NCBI GenBank assembly: GCA_016839865.1
Contig: JAEOTN010000241.1
Location: forward strand, 1 to 17,180
Reading direction: 5' to 3'
Origin: Promethearchaeota archaeon
Lineage (GTDB): Archaea > Asgardarchaeota > Lokiarchaeia > Sigynarchaeales > MK-D1
Length of the DNA stretch: 17,180 nt
Program-made: the position numbers and the translations under genes
The notes under the pieces: model-generated
Databases searched by the model: none
What the model was told of the DNA's origin: nothing
The model's input: only the letters and a program-made list of their open reading frames with translations
In this document: positions 1-7,556 of the stretch, in pieces
Numbering within the stretch: position 1 is the stretch's first letter
Layout: each line of letters begins with the position of its first letter

Positions 1-928
1 GGAGTTTTTGCAATTCTTTTACTTCTTCATCATCTAAGTCCTCATCCAGGGACAATTCTTGTTGTATAGCACTAAGATCTAGAGTTTGTTCTAAGGATTC
101 TATTTCTTCAATTACAGGGCTAGATGATTCCTGACTCGATGATTCAGTTAGGGACTCATCAGATGGAATTACTGATTTACCATTGGATTCCATCAAATCT
201 CGTAAATTCTTCTTTAGAGAATCGTTCAATTTGCGTTTGAATTTTGATTCGGGTATGCTACTGGAAGTATATTGGAGATTTTGTAGAGATAACTCTTGAT
301 CAAGGGTAAACATGAATTGAGGATTTTTCTCAAGACCATTGATTTGTTGAATAATTGTGGTATAATCTTCACGAAGTTGTTTATATTCCTCTTTAAAATC
401 ATCTAATTTTTGCTGGAAGTTAGATGATGAAACTGAGCCTTTTAGAGTAGTTTTTTCAATCGTATCTGAGCTCCCAATGCCAATTCCGACTACATCATGG
501 ATTTCTTCTTTGATTTTTCCGATTTTTTTTATGATATTGGGCACAGCTTTGTAAAGTTTTTTTAACGTTGAAGCTCCCTCAACTCCTGAATCAGATGAGT
601 TTTGAAGAAGAGATTCTGCTTCAAAATCAAATCGTTCAAATTCGGCAATCGTACTTGCAGTGTTGTTTTTTAGCTTCTCCAAATTAGTGACTGCATCCCA
701 ATGGAATTTTTCAATTGCGTCTAATGCATTATCCATGAATTCCACTGCGTATTGAGTATGTTTGAAATGACCATAGTCAAACCCAACTAATTGCGTCCGT
801 TTTCGCATGAATTTGGCTATAGATGCTTCCTTGATATCTCCTGATTTATCTTTCGAGGAGATTTTTTTCGGTTTTCTTGGTTTGGAATTAGATTTTGTTG
901 ATGTTTTGCTTGTTTTTTTACTAGACAT
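1..928 (-). CDS. Topoisomerase VI-B-like GHKL ATPase, N-terminal part (3' end outside window)
   Basis: Reading leftward from an ATG at 928 gives 309 codons without a stop up to the window edge, so the C-terminus is missing. After a Lys/Ser-rich, basic first 30 residues comes IAKFMRKRTQLVGFD (37-51), which resembles the start of the topoisomerase VI B ATPase domain. The N-box follows, VEFMDNALDAIE (62-73), with Glu63 and Asn67 in the spacing expected for the catalytic base and the Mg-ATP asparagine of GHKL ATPases. The usual next motif, the DxGxG G1 box, does not follow. Instead residues about 80-309 are charged and probably helical or coiled-coil, then Ser/Glu-rich, ending in a very acidic stretch. 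The gene could be an archaeal GHKL ATPase with a large insert between N-box and G1 box, or an N-box-only relative. It lies downstream of coaBC on the same strand, 229 bp away, with its own candidate TATA box. Coding status is firm; the family call rests on one motif. Confidence 0.72.
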   Translation of the reverse strand, partial: MSSKKTSKTSTKSNSKPRKPKKISSKDKSGDIKEASIAKFMRKRTQLVGFDYGHFKHTQYAVEFMDNALDAIEKFHWDAVTNLEKLKNNTASTIAEFERFDFEAESLLQNSSDSGVEGASTLKKLYKAVPNIIKKIGKIKEEIHDVVGIGIGSSDTIEKTTLKGSVSSSNFQQKLDDFKEEYKQLREDYTTIIQQINGLEKNPQFMFTLDQELSLQNLQYTSSSIPESKFKRKLNDSLKKNLRDLMESNGKSVIPSDESLTESSSQESSSPVIEEIESLEQTLDLSAIQQELSLDEDLDDEEVKELQKL

Positions 929-1059
929 TATTGTTACGCCAGATTGTTCACATTAGGATTTTTTCAATATTTTTAGGATGCTTAAACTCCCTTAGAAATA
1001 ATGATTAGAATCGATGGTTAATCTTTATCGATTTTAATTAAACTACCAATAATGATTTG

Positions 1060-1067
1060 TATATAAA
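1060..1067 (-). promoter_or_regulatory. Candidate TATA box for the GHKL ATPase gene
   Basis: The minus strand reads TTTATATA, matching the archaeal TATA consensus closely. Transcription would start about 25 bp further along, near 1035, leaving a leader of roughly 100 nt before the ATG at 928. No gene lies rightward of it on the plus strand, so minus-strand use is favoured. The long leader is the weak point. Confidence 0.45.
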
Positions 1068-1115
1068 TTTTAGGAGATCATGGATTCACAAGTTTAATAT
1101 CAATTCTCTCAGAAC

Positions 1116-1128
1116 AAAAAATGAAAAA
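1116..1128 (-). terminator. Candidate T-run terminator after coaBC
   Basis: On the minus strand a run of six T (1116-1121) and a run of five T (1124-1128) lie 30-42 bp beyond the coaBC stop codon. Archaeal RNA polymerase terminates at such U-tracts without needing a hairpin. It sits before the TATA element at 1060-1067, which fits separate transcription of the downstream gene. Confidence 0.4.
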
Positions 1129-1157
1129 GATGTTGTTGTTTTTGAACCAATATCTTG

Positions 1158-2417
1158 TTATTTATTTAGCAATTTCTTGATTTGGGTTAAAATTTCAGCA
1201 CTACAGATTTGCTTCGTTGATAGTGGTACATGAATTATGGATTTGGCTTCATCAATAATATATAATTCATTCGTGGGAGTCTCAAATCCTCTCTTATCTT
1301 TTCCAACATCGTTTGCAACTATGAGATCTATTTTTGAATCTATCAAACGAGCATATGAACGTTCTATTAACTCTTCTTTGGAAATGTTAGATTCAGCTTT
1401 GAATGCAACGATGAGTATGTTCTTGTTTATTTTCCGAACTAAGCGAATAATTTTTTGAGTTGGAATAAACTCAATTGCTATTTTTCCATTTGTTGACTTA
1501 ATTTTATCTGGATGTATATTCTTAGGTTTGAAATCACAAATCGCAGCAGTAGAGATGAAAACATCATACTTTTTGGTTTGTAATTCAGTTTTAGTAGCAC
1601 TCCAGTAATCATCCGATGTCTCAACGTTAATAGTTCTTACATTCAGCGGAGGTTTTAGATGAGTTTTTCCTAGAATTAATACTGGATCTCCTTGTCGGGA
1701 CTTAATTTCTTTTGCTAATTCAATCCCCATTCGACCGGTCGAAGGATTTGACAAGAATCGGACTGGATCCAAATATTCTCTACAAGGACCAGCGGTTATT
1801 AGAAAGGATTTTCCTTTAAGATCGGATCGTGTAATTAGTTTTTTTATAACATGTACAACAATTTCATCGATTAACGCGATTTTAGCCTTACTTTCTTCCA
1901 CGCGAGGGAGAATAATGTCAACACCTAATCCTTGCAATTTGGCAATATTTTCCTGAACAATAGGGTGATTATACATACTTTCATGCATTGCAGGAACAAT
2001 AATTATTGGAGTTCTACTACCAAAAGCAGTCGTTACAACGGTTGTTACAGGTGTATCATCTATGCCACCAGCTATTTTTGAAATTGTGTTTGCCGTTGCA
2101 GGAGAAACTAAAACAATATCTGCTTTTCCCAGTTTACCGGGACGTTCTCCAGCCAATACTATGTGCTCAATCTCTCCAGTGAGTTTAGTAATTACCGAAT
2201 TCCCAGTCGCCCAATGTAGTAAATTAGGATGAATAAGTTCAGTAGCGGCGGAACTCATTACACAGTAAACTTCTGCACCTTTTCTCATCAATTGCCGACA
2301 TAAAGCGGGTGTATTTGTAACTGCAACGCTTCCAGTTACACATACACAAATGGTTTTTCCTTCTAACTCAGTGGATTCAGATCCGATTATGTCTTTAGAG
2401 GGATGATCGGGTTGCAT
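1158..2417 (-). CDS. coaBC: Bifunctional phosphopantothenoylcysteine decarboxylase / phosphopantothenate-cysteine ligase
   Basis: CoaBC catalyses two successive cytosolic steps of coenzyme A synthesis: it joins 4'-phosphopantothenate to cysteine, then decarboxylates the product to 4'-phosphopantetheine with FMN. The 419 residues match the family's usual length. The N-terminal flavoprotein domain (about 20-195) carries the catalytic His85 in IEHIVLAG and PAMHESMYNHP (142-152), the counterpart of the bacterial PxMNxxMW motif with His in place of Asn. The flap region reads PRVEESKAKIA (171-181) and lacks the flap cysteine of the Escherichia coli enzyme; as far as I recall this is normal for archaeal versions. 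The ligase domain (about 200-419) starts with FLITAGPCREYLDPVRFLSN, its nucleotide-binding signature, and has AAICDFKPKNIHPDKIKS further on. The ATG at 2417 is 56 bp after the rli stop on the same strand, so cotranscription with rli is possible. Confidence 0.96.
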   Translation of the reverse strand: MQPDHPSKDIIGSESTELEGKTICVCVTGSVAVTNTPALCRQLMRKGAEVYCVMSSAATELIHPNLLHWATGNSVITKLTGEIEHIVLAGERPGKLGKADIVLVSPATANTISKIAGGIDDTPVTTVVTTAFGSRTPIIIVPAMHESMYNHPIVQENIAKLQGLGVDIILPRVEESKAKIALIDEIVVHVIKKLITRSDLKGKSFLITAGPCREYLDPVRFLSNPSTGRMGIELAKEIKSRQGDPVLILGKTHLKPPLNVRTINVETSDDYWSATKTELQTKKYDVFISTAAICDFKPKNIHPDKIKSTNGKIAIEFIPTQKIIRLVRKINKNILIVAFKAESNISKEELIERSYARLIDSKIDLIVANDVGKDKRGFETPTNELYIIDEAKSIIHVPLSTKQICSAEILTQIKKLLNK

Positions 2418-2473
2418 GGCTTATTCATCTTATTCATGGAGTGTACACACTTAAGTTTTTAGAAGGGAAGCTT

Positions 2474-4294
2474 CTAGTCTTCACCTTTCTTGGGGACATA
2501 ATAATATTCATTAATTGATTTCTGATAACTGTCAAGTTTAGATCCTTTCTTATTTACGCGTGGTCTACCTGTAGTAGGATCCCTACGGAATGTAACGTCC
2601 ATATTCTTAAGGAACTGGTTCATGCCTGAGCGTAAATCTTGGGGAGGAGTTGTTAATCCTTCATTACCAGGGATACCTTCGAAAACCAATAGAGAATCCG
2701 AAATGAAGTCTTGAGAGATGATATCGTGTTCTACAACAAATGCACATTTTTTAATCTCTTCTATCGATCTACGTATCACCAAAGATGCACGTAGTCTCAT
2801 TTCTACATCCAAAAAGGCCGAAGGTTCATCAATTAAATAAATGTCTGCAGGAGTTGTTAGACATTCTGCAATTTTCACTCTTTGTAATTCCCCACCACTT
2901 AGTTCATTTAAGGGTCGTTCAGCTAATCTAGTTAATTCGAAATTATCTAGAATTCTCCGTTTATAGGTTGCTGCAAAATCTCCACTCATTTTTATTTTTC
3001 TCAAAATGTCTTCTACTTTTACATCTTCTTCTCCTGAGAAATATTGTGGTTTGAGAGCAACCTTTAATTCCTTTATGTCAACAGTACCATGATCGGGACT
3101 AATCTCATTAGCTACTAAATTAATAAATGTTGTTTTTCCGATTCCGTTTGGTCCAAGAATACCGATCACTTCTCCTGCATGAATTTCTCCCCCATATACG
3201 GTGAGTTTGAAATCACCAAGAGTTTTCACCATGTCAGGATATTCAAACAAGACATTTCCAGTAGTAAACATGGACTCTTGAGGAGGACGAGTGTGAAACT
3301 CAATTGCTTGTTCCCTAAACCGCATGTTTTCATCCCGAATATAGCCACTAAGGTAAGTATTTATACCAACTCGTACTCCATGAGGGTGTGAAATAATACC
3401 ATATGCTCCTGTGGAACCGTAAAGTAAAGACACATAATCGCTGAGATAGTCAAGAATTGCCATATCATGTTCTACAACAACGATAGTTTTTCCTTGCTGA
3501 GAGAGTACTCGTATAGCTTCGGCCATCTTCAGACGTTCTTTCACATCTAAATAAGATGTAGGTTCGTCAAAAAGATAACAAAAAGCTTCCCGTAAAATAG
3601 CTGCAGCAATGGCAAACCGTTGGAGTTCTCCCCCACTTAATACGGATACTTCCCGATCTACGATTTTATCCAGTGACAATGAAGGTATTACCCATTCATA
3701 TGCCTCTCGTTCATCTATTTTCTTTAGGATATCTCCCACTTTACCGGTTACTTTTTCCGGGATTTCTGTAATATTTTGAGGTTTGTATACAACTTTTTGG
3801 GTTTGGCCTTTAATATTTTCTAGAAATCCTTGCAGTTCCGAGCCTCGGAAATAAGCGATAATGTCATCCCAGGTAGGTAATTCGTCCCCGATTTCCTCAA
3901 ATTTACCAAGGTTCATTTTTATCTCTCCTGCTAGAATCTTTAAAGCAGTGGATTTTCCGATTCCATTTTGGCCAATTACCCCTAGAACTTTCCCATTTTT
4001 TGGAGATAACATTCGAAACAAGCTAAATCCGTCCGGTGCATAACGGTGGGTCCGATCTTTTTTTAGCTCATCAGGAACATTTACTATGGTGTAGCAATGA
4101 AATGGGCATTTTTTCACGCACATGCCACAACCAGTGCAAAGACTTTCATGAAGATACGGAAATCCGTCGTCCTCTAGTGTAATTACTTCCACGCCAGTCC
4201 TACAAATAGGACAGTGTTTGATACAAGGCTTCATAGGAGAGTTTGCACATTTTTCTGGTTGGCATATATCTCGATTTAATACAGCTATTCTCAC
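2474..4294 (-). CDS. rli: RLI/ABCE1 ribosome-recycling ABC ATPase with two [4Fe-4S] clusters
   Basis: RLI (ABCE1) splits post-termination ribosomes into subunits using two ABC ATPase sites and an N-terminal ferredoxin-like domain; it is nearly universal in archaea and eukaryotes and absent from bacteria. The 606 residues show Cys11, 16, 24, 28 and Cys53, 56, 59, 63 for the two clusters. Walker A motifs are GQNGIGKST and GPNGIGKTT, signatures are LSGGELQRFAIA and LSGGELQRVKIA, and Walker B motifs are YLFDEPTSYLD and YLIDEPSAFLD, so both ATP sites look intact. The spacing Cys16-x7-Cys24 is three or four residues longer than in familiar homologues, and extra Cys31 and Cys67 lie beside the clusters. 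The start is GTG at 4294, giving the typical MRIAV opening. It diverges from lysK across 70 bp, so two translation genes share one promoter region. Confidence 0.98.
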   Translation of the reverse strand: MRIAVLNRDICQPEKCANSPMKPCIKHCPICRTGVEVITLEDDGFPYLHESLCTGCGMCVKKCPFHCYTIVNVPDELKKDRTHRYAPDGFSLFRMLSPKNGKVLGVIGQNGIGKSTALKILAGEIKMNLGKFEEIGDELPTWDDIIAYFRGSELQGFLENIKGQTQKVVYKPQNITEIPEKVTGKVGDILKKIDEREAYEWVIPSLSLDKIVDREVSVLSGGELQRFAIAAAILREAFCYLFDEPTSYLDVKERLKMAEAIRVLSQQGKTIVVVEHDMAILDYLSDYVSLLYGSTGAYGIISHPHGVRVGINTYLSGYIRDENMRFREQAIEFHTRPPQESMFTTGNVLFEYPDMVKTLGDFKLTVYGGEIHAGEVIGILGPNGIGKTTFINLVANEISPDHGTVDIKELKVALKPQYFSGEEDVKVEDILRKIKMSGDFAATYKRRILDNFELTRLAERPLNELSGGELQRVKIAECLTTPADIYLIDEPSAFLDVEMRLRASLVIRRSIEEIKKCAFVVEHDIISQDFISDSLLVFEGIPGNEGLTTPPQDLRSGMNQFLKNMDVTFRRDPTTGRPRVNKKGSKLDSYQKSINEYYYVPKKGED

Positions 4295-4311
4295 GAAGGT
4301 TCACGTTAGGT

Positions 4312-4347
4312 AAAGGTAGAAATTGTAAAAATTTTTCTCTTACCTTT
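4312..4347. promoter_or_regulatory. Divergent rli/lysK promoter region with an inverted repeat
   Basis: AAAGGTA (4312-4318) and TACCTTT (4341-4347) form perfect 7-bp arms around a 22-bp AT-rich core holding GTAAAAATTTTT. The core lies about 30 bp from both start codons (GTG at 4294 leftward, ATG at 4365 rightward), the distance expected for TATA elements of transcripts with short or no leaders. The symmetry suggests either a shared regulator site or two back-to-back B-recognition elements. The TATA match is loose. Confidence 0.4.
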
Positions 4348-4364
4348 GATTGATTTGCGTTATA

Positions 4365-6329
4365 ATGAGTGAGGAATACGCAATTCACTGGTTAGAAGAC
4401 ATTATTGATGAAATCATTAAGAGAAAACAAAACCCGATAGTAATTTCTGCTGGAAAGACTCCTTCTGGGCATGTTCACATTGGTTTCATGAGAGAATTGA
4501 TAATTGGTGATTCAATCAGTAGGATCCTAAAGAAAAAAAGAAAAACAGTGAATTTTCGGATTTTTTTTGATTCATTTGATGCTGCAAAACGATTTCCTCC
4601 CTATATCACTAAACAATATGCAAAAAAATATATCGGTAAACCTTTTGCACTTATTCCCCCTCCTTTCGATGATATTCCAGCACAATCCTATGGGGAATAC
4701 TTTGGAAAAGAATTAGCGAATTCATTAAGAGAGTACGGGATTAAAATTGATGTGATCTGGACGCATGATCTGTATCAAACTAAGGAGATGCATGAAAAAA
4801 TCCGGATCGGGCTCCAAAAACAATCTCAAGTTAAATCAATTATATTATCTCATCTCACACATGCATTATCTGAAGAAGAAAAAGAAGAGAAAATTGCTAG
4901 TTATAAAAATTGGATGCCTGCTATGGTAGTTTGTGAGAATTGTGGACGGACGCAAATAAAAAATGATGAAGGAGAAATTATTCCAAATCGCGTCATTAAA
5001 TACTTCAAATCCAAAGATATGGTATCTTATGTGTGCCCAGCTTGCGAACATCATGGAGAAGAATCTATTTCAAGTGGTAAAGTGAAATTGAATTGGAGAT
5101 TAGATTGGCCTGCAAAATGGTCATTAGATCCAAAAAATGTATATGAAGGTTCAGGGAAGGATCATTTTACAAAAATAACAGGATCTTGGGATGTTGCAGT
5201 AGATTTGACCCAACAAATATATGGATATGAAGGTCCTGTTGGATTAGGTTTTGAATGGATTAGACTGGGAGATAGCGACATGGGAACGAGCAAGGGTGTT
5301 GTTATTATGCCTAAAACATATTCCGCGATGGGTGAGGCTGAAATTCTACGAATGCTTGTATTAACTACTAACCCAACACGTCATATTTCATTCAGAATTG
5401 AAGAATTGGCTCTCCTTTATGATGAATTTGAACGTATAGAGCGCGTTTACTATAATTTAGAGGAACCATTTGATATTCAAAAGAAGATTGAAGAATACAA
5501 AGAACGCAAGAAAAAGGAATTAATCAAAGAATGGGAATCGGATATATCCAAAGAAATTAATCGTCAGATTAAGGAAGAAAGAGATGTCGATAAAAAGAAA
5601 GCTATAGTTAAAACAAAAAAGAAATATATTAAGAATAAACTTGATGATCGACTAAGATCTGATTTAGATTCTAGTTTGGGGAAATATATTCAAGGAATCG
5701 AAAAGAACGAAATGAAGGAATTTAATCGGCAAAAAAAGGAAATAGAGTTTCTTTACCCATTAATCCGTGCCAAGCGAGTTACAAGCCATTGTCCACCCCA
5801 AATCCCCTTAAAGTTCCTAGTTAACATGGTACAATTAAAAAAATTCATATCTTTTGATGAAATTCTTAGAAAGGCACAGCATACACAAGTCCAGAAAAAT
5901 ATACCTTCTACTATTTCCAAGTCATATCTCCAAAAACGACTACGACAAACCGCCAACTGGTTAAAACATATAAAGAATCTGATAGAATATGCACCTAGTC
6001 AAGAAGAAAAAGACAGATTAAGCAGTAAGGTGGATATTTTCGACGTACCCAAGACTGTGACTCGAGATATAATCAATCAGTTGGAACTCGACCAAAAGGA
6101 TAGCTTGAAAGTTTTCTATACTTGGGTAAACTCTATTGATGAACTGACTGAGAATAATCTTAAAGATTCTATGATAAAAATTCGGGAAAAAACAGGTATT
6201 GACGCAAAACGGTTATTCCAAGCAATTTATTTGGTGTTGATAGGACGTTTAGTGGGTCCACGCTTAGGTCCATTTATGAGTATGATGGATTTACAGTGGA
6301 TTCAAGATAGATTTTCGGTGTTTCGGTAA
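4365..6329 (+). CDS. lysK: Class I lysyl-tRNA synthetase
   Basis: It charges tRNA-Lys with lysine in the cytosol. The class I fold shows in PSGHVHIG (33-40), the HIGH-type ATP motif, and DMGTSKG (305-311), the KMSKS-type loop. Cys190/Cys193 and Cys224/Cys227 form a zinc knuckle, as in archaeal class I LysRS. The helical anticodon-binding domain fills about 480-654. I start at ATG 4365 (MSEEYAIHW); an in-frame TTG at 4350 would add only five residues. At 654 residues it is over 100 longer than typical class I LysRS (about 520); the excess is largely a Lys/Glu-rich, probably coiled-coil segment at about 370-460, between the catalytic core and the anticodon-binding domain. Its stop lies 9 bp from that of the convergent zinc-ribbon gene. 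Confidence 0.95.
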   Translation: MSEEYAIHWLEDIIDEIIKRKQNPIVISAGKTPSGHVHIGFMRELIIGDSISRILKKKRKTVNFRIFFDSFDAAKRFPPYITKQYAKKYIGKPFALIPPPFDDIPAQSYGEYFGKELANSLREYGIKIDVIWTHDLYQTKEMHEKIRIGLQKQSQVKSIILSHLTHALSEEEKEEKIASYKNWMPAMVVCENCGRTQIKNDEGEIIPNRVIKYFKSKDMVSYVCPACEHHGEESISSGKVKLNWRLDWPAKWSLDPKNVYEGSGKDHFTKITGSWDVAVDLTQQIYGYEGPVGLGFEWIRLGDSDMGTSKGVVIMPKTYSAMGEAEILRMLVLTTNPTRHISFRIEELALLYDEFERIERVYYNLEEPFDIQKKIEEYKERKKKELIKEWESDISKEINRQIKEERDVDKKKAIVKTKKKYIKNKLDDRLRSDLDSSLGKYIQGIEKNEMKEFNRQKKEIEFLYPLIRAKRVTSHCPPQIPLKFLVNMVQLKKFISFDEILRKAQHTQVQKNIPSTISKSYLQKRLRQTANWLKHIKNLIEYAPSQEEKDRLSSKVDIFDVPKTVTRDIINQLELDQKDSLKVFYTWVNSIDELTENNLKDSMIKIREKTGIDAKRLFQAIYLVLIGRLVGPRLGPFMSMMDLQWIQDRFSVFR

Positions 6330-6338
6330 AAATTTATC

Positions 6339-6590
6339 TTATCCCCTTGGCCAAAATGAAATTACCACTATTACAATGATCGCTACTACACCTATTCCTA
6401 TAGGGATATACATTCTTAGTTTTCCTTTTTTATCCCGTTTTTTCACTGCTTCTTGGCACTCTTCTGAACAATAATCTTCTCCCGGATCAACCATACGATT
6501 ACATATGGGGCAATGCTTGTGAGGATAAACCGTTGTAGAAGTACTATCAGATTCTTTTAATTTGTCAAATTTGTAGGATTTTTTACTCAT
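6339..6590 (-). CDS. Small zinc-ribbon membrane protein, DUF2116-like
   Basis: This 83-residue protein has a polar N-terminus, a zinc ribbon with Cys27, Cys30, Cys41 and Cys45 (HCPICNR and YCSEEC), a basic stretch KKRDKKGKLR (50-59) and one C-terminal membrane helix at about 60-80. That order matches archaeal DUF2116 proteins, which have no established function. A C-terminal helix preceded by basic residues suggests tail anchoring with the zinc ribbon in the cytoplasm. I prefer the ATG at 6590 to a GTG at 6599 because it leaves a TATA element at the right distance for a leaderless transcript. It converges on lysK and diverges from the metal-cluster protein gene at 6713. Confidence 0.85.
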   Translation of the reverse strand: MSKKSYKFDKLKESDSTSTTVYPHKHCPICNRMVDPGEDYCSEECQEAVKKRDKKGKLRMYIPIGIGVVAIIVIVVISFWPRG

Positions 6591-6618
6591 AGTGATCACA
6601 AAAGCGTAGGTGTATCAA

Positions 6619-6626
6619 TTTTAAAT
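6619..6626 (-). promoter_or_regulatory. Candidate TATA box for the zinc-ribbon protein gene
   Basis: The minus strand reads ATTTAAAA here, 29-36 bp upstream of the ATG at 6590. That spacing would put the transcription start close to the start codon. The surrounding 6600-6712 spacer is very AT-rich, so the exact element is uncertain. The promoter of the divergent gene must lie in the same spacer, perhaps at the A/T-rich stretch 6647-6670. Confidence 0.4.
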
Positions 6627-6712
6627 TAAAGTTAAACTTTCGTGATTAAAATAAAAAAAATTAAAAAATTAGGGTCCGTTAGGATCCGTATTAAAATCAA
6701 TTTGTGATTGAA

Positions 6713-7555
6713 ATGACCGAGGAAAATAATACTCCAAATAAAGATGTTGAAGAAACCAAAGAAAATGGTGGTAAAAGTAAATTTGTTTTTCATTGCACTC
6801 AATGTGGATGGTGTTGCGAACACCGTGGACCAATTCCTATTACATTTTGGGATCTTCAAATGTGGGCGAAAAACGGTGTTTTAGACAATTTCATGGCATA
6901 TCTGAAGATCAATATTACCAGTACGGGAGCTTATCATCTCATCCTTTCACCTCTTAAGTTTGATCCCTACAAAAAACTACTGGAACAACAGCAAAAACTT
7001 ATGAAAGAAATGGTGAAAGAAAAAGCCAAAGAGGCAGAGAAAGATGGGAAAGTAGATTTAGAACTTGCTGATGATGAACCAGAAGAGGAGATAGAACCAG
7101 ATATTGATGAAATTCGATGTCCTTTATTTAATTTGGAAAAACGAGAGTGTTTAGTATATGAATATCGTCCATTAAGCTGTCGTACCTATCCATTAGAATA
7201 TGATGGAGAGGGATTCAACGTAGTTGATGAGGATAACTGTGAAGGCATTGGACAAGGCCCTATGACGAAGGAAGAACTGAAAGAAATGCGTGATAATGCG
7301 AAATTAGCCTTTGAACAAATGGCAACTATGCAAGTATCTATTCCTGTATTGTTCAACGTGATTCGTCAAGATCCCATGCTTAAACAACAAATGCAATCAG
7401 AATTTTATATGGAAATCATGCAACAGCAACAAAAAGCAATGGAAAGTATGGATCCTGAAGATAAAAAGAAGTTAGACGAGATTTTGCAACGAAATCAACC
7501 AGTTGAGGAAGAGACTAAGCCTCAAGAAGAAAAAGAAGAGAAGAAAGAAGAATAA
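6713..7555 (+). CDS. YkgJ-type CxxCxxCC metal-cluster protein
   Basis: The signature is Cys28, Cys31, Cys34, Cys35 in FHCTQCGWCC, with further cysteines at 136, 146, 156 (PLSCRTYPLEY) and 176 (DNCEG). This is the layout of the YkgJ/UPF0153 family (PF03692), thought to bind zinc or an iron-sulfur cluster; the exact role is not known. The 280-residue protein is long for the family. About 100 residues separate the first cysteine group from the second, and their latter part (about 85-135) is a charged helical stretch rich in Glu, Lys and Gln. The tail (about 225-280) is Gln/Met-rich and then strongly acidic with repeated Glu/Lys. I start at ATG 6713; a GTG at 6704 would add three residues. Its stop is one base from the PEP carboxykinase stop on the other strand. 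Confidence 0.88.
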   Translation: MTEENNTPNKDVEETKENGGKSKFVFHCTQCGWCCEHRGPIPITFWDLQMWAKNGVLDNFMAYLKINITSTGAYHLILSPLKFDPYKKLLEQQQKLMKEMVKEKAKEAEKDGKVDLELADDEPEEEIEPDIDEIRCPLFNLEKRECLVYEYRPLSCRTYPLEYDGEGFNVVDEDNCEGIGQGPMTKEELKEMRDNAKLAFEQMATMQVSIPVLFNVIRQDPMLKQQMQSEFYMEIMQQQQKAMESMDPEDKKKLDEILQRNQPVEEETKPQEEKEEKKEE

Positions 7556-7556
7556 A

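Larger units (their letters stand above)
929..1157. other. Intergenic region, 229 bp, longest gene-free stretch
   Basis: This AT-rich spacer separates the coaBC stop from the start of the GHKL ATPase gene. It holds two T-runs just after coaBC and one good minus-strand TATA element, both listed separately. A self-complementary ATCGAT occurs at both ends of a short segment near 1012-1034. I see no tRNA, no box C/D RNA and no plausible small ORF in it. Confidence 0.6.

Noticed and set aside
2420..2437. Tandem 9-bp repeat CTTATTCAT x2 between rli and coaBC, and nearby palindrome GTGTACAC (2441-2448)
   Set aside because: Both are short and within what chance gives in this composition; no regulator or structure supports them.
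4350..4364. TTG start for lysK five codons upstream
   Set aside because: ATG 4365 gives a normal N-terminus and fits the promoter spacing better.
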